From assembly GCF_030406325.1 (NCBI RefSeq), contig NZ_JAUEQY010000008.1:186001-250000 (forward strand): a DNA stretch of 64,000 bases, written 5' to 3'. Below the pieces are notes generated by a model. It was given only the letters and a program-made list of their open reading frames with translations. It made no database searches and was not told where the DNA came from. The translations under genes and the position numbers were made by a program. Positions 8,446 to 15,916 of the stretch are shown piece by piece. How positions within the stretch are numbered: position 1 is the first letter of the stretch; each line of letters begins with the position of its first letter. The stretch comes from Actinomadura sp. DC4 (GTDB lineage Bacteria > Actinomycetota > Actinomycetes > Streptosporangiales > Streptosporangiaceae).

Positions 8446-9219
8446 GTGTCCCGGACCATCGACTATGACGACGGCCATGCCGAAGCATTGCTGAGCGAGC
8501 TCGGGGCCATGCCGAGCGAAGACCCCCGGCGCGAGGACATCAGGTCCGAACTCGTGCGCATGCACCTGCCGATCGCCCGCGGCATCGCCCGAAGATACGC
8601 GCAGTACGACGAGCCCATGGAGGACATCCAGCAGGCCGCCATGCTGGGCCTGGTCAAGGCCATCAACCGGTACGACGCGACGCGCGGCGAGCGGTTCCTC
8701 GCGTACGCGGCGCCGACCATGACCGGTGAGGTGAAGCGCCACTTCCGCGACCGTACGTGGCTGCTTCGCATCCCGCGCCGCCTGCAGGAGCTCCGGCTCG
8801 CGATGCGCGCCGCCGGGCGCGACTTCTTCCGTGAGAACGACCGGGCTCCGACCGTACCGGAGATCGCGCGGATCCTGGGGATCGAGGAGGAAGAGGCGAT
8901 CGAGGTGATCGGCACGTTCGACGCCTACCGGCCGCGGTCGCTCGACATGCCGATGGGCGACGACGAGGACGCCGAGACGTACGGGGACATGCTCGGGGAG
9001 ACGGACGGCGCCTTGGAGGACGTCGTCGACCACGTCGCCGTACGCCCGATGCTGGAGAGGCTGCCGGAGCGCGAGCGCACGATCTTGCTCTACCGCTTCT
9101 ACGGCAACAAGACGCAGACCGAGATCGCCGAGCTGATGAACCTGTCCCAGATGCACGTCTCCCGGCTCATCAGCCGTACGCTCGCCCGCCTGCAGGACGA
9201 ACTGCTCCGGGACGCGTGA
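8446..9219 (+). CDS. SigB/SigF/SigG family RNA polymerase sigma factor
   Basis: Group 3 sigma-70 factor of 257 residues, likely for stress or development. Region 2 (LVRMHLPIARGIARRYAQYD, then DIQQAAMLGLVKAINRYD and FLAYAAPTMTGEVKRHFRD), region 3 (LRIPRRLQELRLA) and region 4 (LPERERTILLYRFYGNKTQTEIAELMNLSQMHVSRLI) are all present. GTG at 8446 is the apparent start. No anti-sigma or anti-anti-sigma gene is adjacent. A promoter of the kind this class reads (GNNT-N15-GGGTAT) occurs 850 bases downstream, before a small membrane-protein gene. Confidence 0.95.
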   Translation: MSRTIDYDDGHAEALLSELGAMPSEDPRREDIRSELVRMHLPIARGIARRYAQYDEPMEDIQQAAMLGLVKAINRYDATRGERFLAYAAPTMTGEVKRHFRDRTWLLRIPRRLQELRLAMRAAGRDFFRENDRAPTVPEIARILGIEEEEAIEVIGTFDAYRPRSLDMPMGDDEDAETYGDMLGETDGALEDVVDHVAVRPMLERLPERERTILLYRFYGNKTQTEIAELMNLSQMHVSRLISRTLARLQDELLRDA

Positions 9220-9228
9220 ACGCCGCGG

Positions 9229-9942
9229 TCAGAGTCCGGCGAGCTGTCGGCGCGCCGCGCTCAGCAGGGTGCGCAGGGAGTCCTCGTCGATGTCACCGGT
9301 GCCCCGCGGGTCGTTGAGCTCCTCGGCCAGCAGCCACTCCAGCAGCGCGATGCGCCGTTTGTGCAGGCCGATCGCCGACCGGCGGTCGCCGTTCTCCTCG
9401 GCGACCAGCCGGGCGGCGGACGCGAGGAGCTCGCGGTGCTCGGTCACGGACATGACGGCCAGCCCCGCGCTCACGGGATGCGCGCGGACCTCCGAGTCCG
9501 GATGATGCCGGTACGCGTCGTCGTAGCGCGCCTCCCCGGTGAGCCACTCGTCCAGCCGGCTCGCGGCCTCGCCGGGGTTCTCGGCGCCCTCGGGCAGGTC
9601 CTCCGCCTGGTCCGGATCGAGCCAGGCCTCGACCAGCCGCCGCTGGAGCCGCGCGACCGGCTCCTCGTACCGCTCCCGCGCGGCGGCCGGCGACTCGCCC
9701 AGGACCTCGGCGATCTGCTCCCAGCTCGTGCCGCGTTCCCGTTCACAGGCGATCGCGAGGGTCAGCGCCTCCGCGGCCGTGTCGGCCAGGTGGCCGGCGA
9801 GATCGGTGAGCTCCCCGGGCGGGCAGCCGTACTCCCCGTGGGTGGGGACGAGTGAGGTGGCGACCGATCCGGCCTGTGCGGACTTCGCCGACAGGGCGAC
9901 GCGAAGCCGCGCTTCCAAGCTGTAGTTCAAGCCGTCGTCCAT
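9229..9942 (-). CDS. Hypothetical protein with a possible HTH segment
   Basis: Soluble, acidic, helical protein of 237 residues that I do not recognise. ACERERGTSWEQIAEVLGES resembles a helix-turn-helix of the type found in small actinobacterial proteins. The C-terminal half has an ERxLLASAARLVAEENGDRRSAIGLHKRRIALLEWLL stretch suggesting a helical bundle. ATG at 9942 gives MDDGLNYSLEAR; the open frame extends upstream but has no coding character there. It is convergent with the sigma factor gene, 9 bases apart. A regulatory role is only a guess. Confidence 0.7.
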   Translation of the reverse strand: MDDGLNYSLEARLRVALSAKSAQAGSVATSLVPTHGEYGCPPGELTDLAGHLADTAAEALTLAIACERERGTSWEQIAEVLGESPAAARERYEEPVARLQRRLVEAWLDPDQAEDLPEGAENPGEAASRLDEWLTGEARYDDAYRHHPDSEVRAHPVSAGLAVMSVTEHRELLASAARLVAEENGDRRSAIGLHKRRIALLEWLLAEELNDPRGTGDIDEDSLRTLLSAARRQLAGL

Positions 9943-10069
9943 GAAACCCTGACGCCCTTCCTCAAACCTCTGATGTGCCCTGTCAGGGCTACCCGCGACG
10001 ACGCAGACAAACGTTTCGGGTGTGGCCGCCCACGGCCGGAAGAGCCGGAAAAACAATCGGAGGCCATCG

Positions 10070-10094
10070 GCATGAAGCCCCGTACCGGGGGTAT
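10070..10094 (+). promoter_or_regulatory. Putative SigB-type promoter
   Basis: GCAT at 10070-10073, 15 bases, then GGGTAT at 10089-10094. This fits the GNNT-N14-16-GGGTAY pattern of stress sigma factors in Streptomyces. It is 24 bases before the ATG of the small hydrophobic protein. A gene for such a sigma factor is at 8446. Confidence 0.45.
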
Positions 10095-10118
10095 TCGGCG
10101 GCCCGGGAGGTACTGACA

Positions 10119-10289
10119 ATGATTCCGTTGATACTGGTTCTGCTGCTCGCCCTGATCCTCTTCGGTGCTGGGTTCGCCCTCAAGGCGCTGTGGTGGATCG
10201 CGGTGATCGTGCTGGTCGTATGGGTGCTCGGCTTCGTCTTCCGTGGCGCCGGTGCGGGGGGTTCCCGCGGTCGCTGGTACCGCTGGTAG
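10119..10289 (+). CDS. Small hydrophobic membrane protein (56 aa)
   Basis: Tiny protein with two adjacent membrane segments (IPLILVLLLALILFGAGFAL and WWIAVIVLVVWVLGFVF) and a Gly/Arg-rich tail ending RGRWYRW. The same architecture is common in actinobacteria under the label hydrophobic protein; the lmo0937/DUF5670 type looks closest. Function is unknown. ATG at 10119 follows GGGAGG. A SigB-like promoter precedes it and a perfect 14-base-pair hairpin follows, so it is probably a monocistronic stress-induced gene. Confidence 0.85.
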   Translation: MIPLILVLLLALILFGAGFALKALWWIAVIVLVVWVLGFVFRGAGAGGSRGRWYRW

Positions 10290-10307
10290 CACCTGGGCAC
10301 GCATAGT

Positions 10308-10339
10308 GAAGGGCCCGCCACTTCGGTGGCGGGCCCTTC
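10308..10339 (+). terminator. Strong hairpin terminator
   Basis: GAAGGGCCCGCCAC (10308-10321), TTCG loop, GTGGCGGGCCCTTC (10326-10339): a perfect 14-base stem closed by a stable tetraloop, 18 bases after the stop of the small membrane protein. There is no T-run, as usual in actinobacteria. It lies between convergent small genes and can serve both. Confidence 0.85.
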
Positions 10340-10355
10340 CGCGCCACGGCGCCGA

Positions 10356-10523
10356 TCACCATCCGGTGAGGACCGTGCCGCGGACGTCGGCCGGGCCCAC
10401 CGGTCCGGCCGGAGTGGTGAACGCGGCGAGGACGGAGGCCAGCAGGACGACGGCGATGACCGCGCCCAGCAGCGCGTAGCGTGCCGGCGTCCGCCGGGAC
10501 CACGTATTCTGGTAATGGTTCAT
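10356..10523 (-). CDS. Small single-pass membrane protein (55 aa)
   Basis: Short reading frame from ATG at 10523 to TGA at 10356. It encodes a basic N-terminus (NHYQNTWSRRTPARY), one hydrophobic helix (ALLGAVIAVVLLASVLAAF) and a short Gly/Pro tail ending VRGTVLTGW. AGGGTG lies 6 bases before the ATG. It is convergent with the hydrophobic-protein gene across the shared hairpin. The clean topology supports a real gene, but I recognise no family. Confidence 0.55.
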   Translation of the reverse strand: MNHYQNTWSRRTPARYALLGAVIAVVLLASVLAAFTTPAGPVGPADVRGTVLTGW

Positions 10524-10782
10524 GGCGGCACCCTAGGAAGATTCGCCTTGTGGGCTCCTTAACAACGCAATAAGAAAGCCTGTGCCGTCCGAATTCCGTT
10601 CGCCGCGACGGCGGCGGGCGTGGCCGGTCCACGGCCCTGGACGGCGGGTCGGCCAGGAGCGAGACAGGGGCCCGGGCGCCGGGCGCCCGAACTCCAATGC
10701 TCATTCGCGACAACAACTTGTCTGGCTTTTTTATCCGTGGCTAAGGTGTTTTTCACCAGACAGGCGGCAATGGGGGAGGGCA

Positions 10783-11694
10783 ATGAGGCCCCGCATCGGC
10801 ATCTCCGCGTGCCTGCTCGACGAGGAGACCCGATCCGGCGGTGACCGCGCCCGCTGCCGCTTCCTGGTCGACGAACTCGGTGCGCACGTGGACTGGGCGC
10901 CGTACGCCGCCGACGTCGAGACCGGCCTCGGTGCGCTGTGGGAGACCTGGCGCCTGACCGGCCAGAACGGGCTGATCGACCACGGCGGCGTGTTCCCTGC
11001 GATCAACGGGCTGCCGAACCCCGCCGCGCTCGACGGCTACATCGTGCGAGGTGATCCGCACGGCGCCGGGGACGGGCCCTGGTACGCGGCCGATGGCCGG
11101 AACGCCTTCGCCCGGCGGCTGGGGACGGCGTTCCCGCTGCTTCCCCTGACAGGCGAAAGCGCGCTGGCCCGGGACCTGCCGCACGCCCGGTTCGTCGAGC
11201 GGGTCTTCGCCCGCGCGCGGCTCCGTGAGGTGTTCGCGGACGGCTGGCGGACCCGCGACCTCGTGGCCTTCCACACCCGCCACAAGCTGCAGATCCTCGC
11301 CCACAGCCCGGCGCGCTACCAGCAGGCGGGGCGGGTCGTGGCGGCGGCGGGCTGCCGGTCGCCGGGTGAGACCGAGGCCGACTACCGGCGCATCTTCACG
11401 GAGGCGCTGGCGGACGACGCGACCCGCGGCCGGGCCGCCAACGCCATGCATCGCGTGTACCGCATGATCGGCAAGGGTCTCGACGACGGGCCGCGGCACG
11501 ACGTGCTCGACCGGATCCAGGCGTACCAGCGCGGTGAGCTGCCGTTCGACACGGTGATCCGGCTGCTGGCGAGCCACGCGACCGGTGAACCGCTGCGCTG
11601 GGCGAGCGAGCAGACCTACCTCAACCCGTTCCCCGACGCCCTGCGCCGTCACCTGCTGACGGCGGACGGCGCCGCGTCCCTCGCCACGCCCTGA
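10783..11694 (+). CDS. DUF523 and DUF1722 (YbgA-like) domain protein
   Basis: 303-residue protein of uncharacterised function. The N-terminus (RPRIGISACLLDEETRSGGD, then WAPYAADVETGLGA) is DUF523. The second half (DLVAFHTRHKLQILAHSPARYQQAGRVVA) is DUF1722, with the His-rich FHxRHK motif intact. Typical DUF523 proteins carry a second cysteine motif of the form SPSCG; here the matching place reads VRGDPHGAGDG, so that Cys is lost while SACLL keeps the first. ATG at 10783 follows GGGGGAGGG closely. The fold family is often near photolyase or MerR genes, but not here. Confidence 0.85.
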   Translation: MRPRIGISACLLDEETRSGGDRARCRFLVDELGAHVDWAPYAADVETGLGALWETWRLTGQNGLIDHGGVFPAINGLPNPAALDGYIVRGDPHGAGDGPWYAADGRNAFARRLGTAFPLLPLTGESALARDLPHARFVERVFARARLREVFADGWRTRDLVAFHTRHKLQILAHSPARYQQAGRVVAAAGCRSPGETEADYRRIFTEALADDATRGRAANAMHRVYRMIGKGLDDGPRHDVLDRIQAYQRGELPFDTVIRLLASHATGEPLRWASEQTYLNPFPDALRRHLLTADGAASLATP

Positions 11695-11793
11695 CCCGGC
11701 AAAACCTCCGCCAAACCCCGGTCGATCGCGGGCCGCCCGCGCCCTCGCCGGTGTTGTCTGGTGGTTCACACGGCGAGCCGGACGAGGGGGAGC

Positions 11794-12426
11794 ATGCCGG
11801 GCCAGCGCAGACCCGAGCTCAGCGTCACCCAGCTCATCGCCGGGGCCGGCGCCACCGTGACGGCGACGGTGGCGGCCTCCTACTTCGGGGTCGGCGGCAC
11901 TCTGGTCGGGGCCGGCGCGGTCAGCGTCCTCTCGACCGCCGGTGCGACCGTCTACCAGCACTTTCTGGACCGCGGCAAGGCGCAGATCGCGGCGAAGATC
12001 CCGGTACGCGCCGGCGGCGCGGTGGGCGAGCGTGAGAGCCCGTCCCGTACGGGACGGCCGTGGCCGAAGTGGTACGTCCTGGCGGGCGCGGCCGTCGGGG
12101 TCTTCCTCGCCGTGATGGGGCTGGTCACCGCGTTCGAGCTGGTCACCGGCAGGCCGCTGGCCGACACCGTGCAGGGCCGGGCGGGCGGGGGCACGTCCGT
12201 CGACCCGGTTCGCGTCCCCGCACGCCCGGAGCCGGGACCGGTGGCCACCGATGAGGCGACCCCGGCCCCGACGCCGTCGGACCTGACCACGCCCGGCCGT
12301 ACGCCGACGCCCTCACCGAGCGGAACACCCGCCGCGGTGCCGTCGCCGTCGACCGTCGGCCCGGCGTCCACGCCACCGCGGTCACCGCCCGCCGACGACG
12401 ACCTCGATCCCCTGCCGACTCCTTAG
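11794..12426 (+). CDS. Membrane protein with Pro/Thr/Ser-rich tail
   Basis: About 210 residues. A conserved-looking N-terminus (SVTQLIAGAGATVTATVAAS) with glycine/alanine-rich hydrophobic segments up to about residue 55 is followed by a short basic linker, another membrane helix (WYVLAGAAVGVFLAVMGLV) and a low-complexity extracellular-type tail rich in P, T and S. ATG at 11794 follows GAGGGGG. It overlaps the convergent phospholipase gene by 4 bases. Similar proteins exist in other actinobacteria without a known role; possibly a surface or sensing protein. Confidence 0.7.
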   Translation: MPGQRRPELSVTQLIAGAGATVTATVAASYFGVGGTLVGAGAVSVLSTAGATVYQHFLDRGKAQIAAKIPVRAGGAVGERESPSRTGRPWPKWYVLAGAAVGVFLAVMGLVTAFELVTGRPLADTVQGRAGGGTSVDPVRVPARPEPGPVATDEATPAPTPSDLTTPGRTPTPSPSGTPAAVPSPSTVGPASTPPRSPPADDDLDPLPTP

Positions 12427-13853
12427 GGCCTCGGGCGCGGGACCCGGCCCCTCTCCTGCCTCGGCGGGGTCTGGGCCTCGCCGGGAAGTGTCGGCGGCGG
12501 CAGCGTCTCGACCTCCTTCTCCGCCTCCTCCAACTGGGCCTTGGTGTCGGGCAGATGTGGCGGGCCCGCGTGGGAGGCGACGCCGAGAGCCGAGGTCAGG
12601 TCGCCGAACGTACGGCGGCGCCAGGGGGTGAGGTTGGGGATCCTCACTCTGGTCAGCCGTTCGAGCAGCCGCAGCGGCGAGGTGTGGTCGAACTTCTCCC
12701 TCGCCACCCAGCCGCCCTGGGTCCACGGCGAGACGAGCAGGCACGGCACGCGGAAGCCGCCGCCGATCGGCAGGCCCTGCACGAACTCATCCGCGGTGCC
12801 CGCGGCGGGCACCGGCGGCGGCACGTGGTCGAACAGGCCGTCGTTCTCGTCGTAGTTGAGGATGAACAGCGTCTTCTTCCACACGTCCGGGTTGGAGGCG
12901 ATGGCGTCGATCTTGCTGGCGACGTAGTCGGCGCCGGCCGCCGGCATGTAGTCGGGGTGCTCGGACTGGGTGCTCGTGGGGATGATCCAGGAGACCGCCG
13001 GCAGCCGGTCGTGGGCCGCGTCGTACTCGAACCGGCCCGCCGAGGAGACCGTCATCCCGCTCTTGTAGAGCGTGGAACTCGTCGGCGCCTTCTGGAAGGC
13101 GTCGAAGTACTCCAGCACGTTGCAGCCGTAGTCGTCGGTCTCCTGGTAGACCTTCCAGGTCACGCCGGCCTCGGTCAGCGCCTCGGGATAGGTCTTCCAG
13201 CCGTACGGCGTCGGGTCCGCGTTCTTGATGACCGGGCCGCCCTTGGTCCCGCCCGGGTCGATGCTCGCGCTCATGAGGTAGAGACGGTTCGGCCAGGTCG
13301 GGCCCAGGACCGAGCAGAAGTAGTTGTCGCAGACGGTGAACGACTCGGCCAGCGCGAACTGGAAGGGGATGTCGGCCCGCGTGTGGTAACCCATGACGTA
13401 CGGGCCGTTGGCGCCGTCGGCCGCCCGGTGCGCCGGCAGCCACCGGTCCATCTTCCCGTTGTTCCACGCCTGGTGCTGCACGCTCCACGCGTGGCTGGTC
13501 GAGGGGATCGCCTGGGCGCTGCTCTTGTGCGTGTCCAGGTGGAAGGGGAGCACGTAGCCGGCCGGGTTGACGGTGTCGGGCTGGTAGAAGACCGACTTGC
13601 CGGTGCTCAGCTTGATCGCGTGCCGATCCGAGAAACCGCGTACGCCTGGCAAAGTGCCGAAATAATGGTCGAACGATCTGTTTTCCTGCATCAGGATAAC
13701 GACATGCTTGATATCGCTGAGTGAGGGCTTGAGCCGCTCCGGCGTGTCGGCCATGGCGCGCTGGACGTTGGGCGGGAGGAATTCGGCGGCGAAGGTGGCG
13801 GCGGCGACGGCACCGGCCGCGCCGAAGAGGCGGCGGCGGGTCAGATCGGGCAA
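12423..13853 (-). CDS. Phospholipase C / phosphoesterase family protein, Tat-exported
   Basis: Secreted hydrolase of the PF04185 phosphoesterase family (non-specific phospholipase C and acid phosphatase AcpA). A Tat signal opens the protein (DLTRRRLFGAAGAVAAATFA). Family motifs follow: HVVILMQENRSFDHYFGTLPG near residue 50, CDNYFCSVLGPTWPNR, and FILNYDENDGLFDHVPPP. The C-terminus is Pro/Arg-rich. TTG at 13853, with GGGAG 7 bases upstream, puts the Tat motif at the very N-terminus; the frame stays open to 13970. Phosphate or lipid scavenging is the likely role; no Pho box was verified. Confidence 0.92.
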   Translation of the reverse strand: MPDLTRRRLFGAAGAVAAATFAAEFLPPNVQRAMADTPERLKPSLSDIKHVVILMQENRSFDHYFGTLPGVRGFSDRHAIKLSTGKSVFYQPDTVNPAGYVLPFHLDTHKSSAQAIPSTSHAWSVQHQAWNNGKMDRWLPAHRAADGANGPYVMGYHTRADIPFQFALAESFTVCDNYFCSVLGPTWPNRLYLMSASIDPGGTKGGPVIKNADPTPYGWKTYPEALTEAGVTWKVYQETDDYGCNVLEYFDAFQKAPTSSTLYKSGMTVSSAGRFEYDAAHDRLPAVSWIIPTSTQSEHPDYMPAAGADYVASKIDAIASNPDVWKKTLFILNYDENDGLFDHVPPPVPAAGTADEFVQGLPIGGGFRVPCLLVSPWTQGGWVAREKFDHTSPLRLLERLTRVRIPNLTPWRRRTFGDLTSALGVASHAGPPHLPDTKAQLEEAEKEVETLPPPTLPGEAQTPPRQERGRVPRPRP

Positions 13854-14067
13854 GAGGTGCTCCCAACTGGCGGGGGAATGCGGGGCACGATGGACACTGA
13901 TGCGTCGGAGGGGCGTACGCGATGCGCCGAGATGAACAAAAGCGAACAAATGTAATAATATATGTGTCATGAGGCCCTGACAGAATGTGTCATGGCAATG
14001 CGCGCGTCTTCGGCGCAGTTGTCACGGAGTGAGTGGCGGGCGCGTGCGCTCGACTCCCTAAGCTGGC

Positions 14068-14580
14068 GTGGTGACCACCGAACGCCCTGACGTGCCACTG
14101 ATCGCCGATGAGCGCACGATGCTCCGCGCCGGCCTCGACTTCCACCGCGCCACCCTCGCCTGGAAGTGCGAGGGCCTGGAGGACGAGGGGCTGAGCGCGC
14201 AGGCGTCGCGACCGTCGGCCCTCTCACTCCTCGGGCTGGTCCGCCACATGGCCGAGGTGGAGCGCACGTGGTTCCGCAAGACCGTGAACGGCGAGCACGA
14301 CCTGCCCAACGTCTGGTCCCACGCCGACGACTACCAGACCGCCTACGACCCCTCCGGCTGCACCCGCGAGGAGGCCTTCGCCGCCTGGCGGTCGGAGGTG
14401 GAGCGGGCCCGCGAGATCGAACGCGCGGCCCCGTCCCTCGACCTGGTCGCCCGCCAGCCCCGCTGGAACGAGGACGTCTCGCTCCGTTTCGTCATGCTGC
14501 ACCTGATCCACGAGTACGCCCGGCACAACGGCCACGCCGACCTCATCCGCGAGGCCGTCGACGGCACCGTGGGCGTCTAG
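14068..14580 (+). CDS. DinB family protein (DUF664, putative mycothiol-dependent)
   Basis: Four-helix DinB/DUF664 protein of about 170 residues. The metal-binding histidines are visible: HRATLAWKCEGL near residue 31, LLGLVRHMAEVERTWFR near 58, and the C-terminal HLIHEYARHNGHADLIREA. The last motif is the hallmark of the mycothiol-dependent subgroup of actinobacteria. Start is one of two consecutive GTG codons (14068, 14071). A detoxification or thiol-transfer role is inferred from the family; the substrate is unknown. Confidence 0.92.
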   Translation: MVTTERPDVPLIADERTMLRAGLDFHRATLAWKCEGLEDEGLSAQASRPSALSLLGLVRHMAEVERTWFRKTVNGEHDLPNVWSHADDYQTAYDPSGCTREEAFAAWRSEVERAREIERAAPSLDLVARQPRWNEDVSLRFVMLHLIHEYARHNGHADLIREAVDGTVGV

Positions 14581-14598
14581 TAGACAGGCCCCTCCGCG

Positions 14599-14658
14599 AT
14601 GAGGGCCCTCCGGGTCGGCGGGGACGTCGCGATCCCCGCGGAGCCGGAAGGCCCTCAT
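14599..14658 (+). terminator. Hairpin with long loop after DinB gene
   Basis: ATGAGGGCCCTCCGG (14599-14613) pairs with CCGGAAGGCCCTCAT (14644-14658) at 14 of 15 positions. It lies between the DinB gene and the convergent Roadblock gene. The middle can fold further (GGGGAC...GATCCCC). A bidirectional terminator is likely. Confidence 0.6.
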
Positions 14659-14691
14659 TCGTAGGAAATCAGCCGCCTCGTGCCGCTGCCC

Positions 14692-15054
14692 CTAGGCCAG
14701 GATGTCGGCCAGCCGGCTGACCGCCGGGCGGGACTGGAGGTGGAGGCGGGCGATGTCGAGACCCTCGTCGCCGAGAACGACGAGAAGACTGCGGTCGCGG
14801 ATGGCGTAGACGACGATGTGACCGCTCTGGCAGCGGGTCACCACCTCACGGAGTTCGCCCATGCCGACTTCCTGGCCGGTGCTTTTGCCGAGGCCGAGCG
14901 CCGCCGCCGCGAGAGCCGCGAGCACGTCCGGCCGCACCTTGTCAGTGTCGGAGGCGATCAGCATTCCGTCCACTGACGCCACTGCGGTGTCCCGTACCCC
15001 GACGACCTGATCGCGCAAGGCGTACAGCTCGTTGAGCACCGATTCTTGGATCAT
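14692..15054 (-). CDS. Roadblock/LC7 domain protein
   Basis: About 120 residues of Roadblock/LC7 fold, the small scaffold that binds MglA-type GTPases in bacteria. Recognisable are VVGVRDTAVASVDGMLIASD at the N-terminus, LAALAAAALGLGKSTGQEVG, and SGHIVVYAIRDRSLLVVLGD. ATG at 15054 (MIQES) has AGGACAGGGG just upstream; ATG at 15077 (MSVKLGQG) is an alternative. It precedes no GTPase gene, unlike the conservon copy at 58037; the nearest partners are the similar protein at 15237 and the divergent DUF4388-like gene. Confidence 0.85.
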   Translation of the reverse strand: MIQESVLNELYALRDQVVGVRDTAVASVDGMLIASDTDKVRPDVLAALAAAALGLGKSTGQEVGMGELREVVTRCQSGHIVVYAIRDRSLLVVLGDEGLDIARLHLQSRPAVSRLADILA

Positions 15055-15236
15055 CCCCTGTCCTAACTTCACGCTCATTCCGAGATCGGCTTCGCCGTCT
15101 GGACGCGTCAGCGCGCGGACATCCCCCGAAATCGGATGTACGTACGACGGACAACGCGTTGGCCGGCTGTCGCCGCCGATGCGGTTCGCGGTCGCCGGCA
15201 GACCGGCACGAAGCGGCCATGCCGTGTTCGCGAGGC

Positions 15237-15602
15237 CTAGAGGGCCACGTCCCGCTCGATGCGGCGGAGGTTGTGGCGGGCGAGCGCCAGGTTGGCGCGG
15301 CTCCGGTCGAGCGCGAGGTAGAAGAACAGCTGGCTTCCGCCGCGGCTGAGCAGCCTGATCAGGTGGTACTGCCGGTCCAGCGTGATCAGGATGTCCTCGA
15401 TGCCCTCCTTGATGCCGAGCGCCTCGAGCGTACGCGCCTTGGCACGTACCACCTCGGTGTTGCCAGCGGACGCGACCTCGAGATCGAGATCGCGGCCGCC
15501 CCCGATCATGCCGAGCGTCATGCCGCTCTCGTAGTCGACGAGCGCGGCACCGAGCGCGCCCTCGATCGCCATCGCCTCTTTGAGCGCGGTTTCGATATTC
15601 AT
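15237..15602 (-). CDS. Roadblock-like protein
   Basis: Protein of 121 residues starting MNIETALKEAMAIEGALGAA, with ATG at 15602 and GGGAGG 5 bases upstream. LVDYESGMTLGMIGGGRDLD and DILITLDRQYHLIRLLSRG followed by LFFYLALDRSRANLALAR fit a Roadblock/longin-like alpha/beta fold, diverged from the neighbour at 14692. The two are about 180 bases apart on the same strand. Role in a small-GTPase or type IV pilus-like signalling module is inferred from fold and company. Confidence 0.75.
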   Translation of the reverse strand: MNIETALKEAMAIEGALGAALVDYESGMTLGMIGGGRDLDLEVASAGNTEVVRAKARTLEALGIKEGIEDILITLDRQYHLIRLLSRGGSQLFFYLALDRSRANLALARHNLRRIERDVAL

Positions 15603-15916
15603 CGAGCCTCCCACCCCGTGAACTGCCCCCCCGGACGCCGTGAGTGAACGAATCAACGCTCAAGGCCCCGGCTCGCAGGCATTGTGTCTAGAGAAGGCAA
15701 CGTACAGCCTCAGATAGCGACATGTCGGTCATTTGGCGCTACAAGATACTTTGACCCGTCGCTCTGACATGGGGTTTTAGGGAGGGACCCTTCCTAGTTG
15801 CGGCCGGGAGTCAGACTCGCCGCATGATCATGCTGTCCCGCAACCTGGCGGGACGACCTGGCATGATGGCCTCCATCAGCACCCCCTGAACTCCTTGTTC
15901 CGATGGATGGGCGACG
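15603..15916. other. Divergent intergenic region (about 310 bases)
   Basis: Separates the Roadblock-like gene from the DUF4388-like gene and must hold both promoters. It is AT-richer than its surroundings near 15680-15770. I see no reading frame with coding character and no strong palindrome. Confidence 0.5.
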
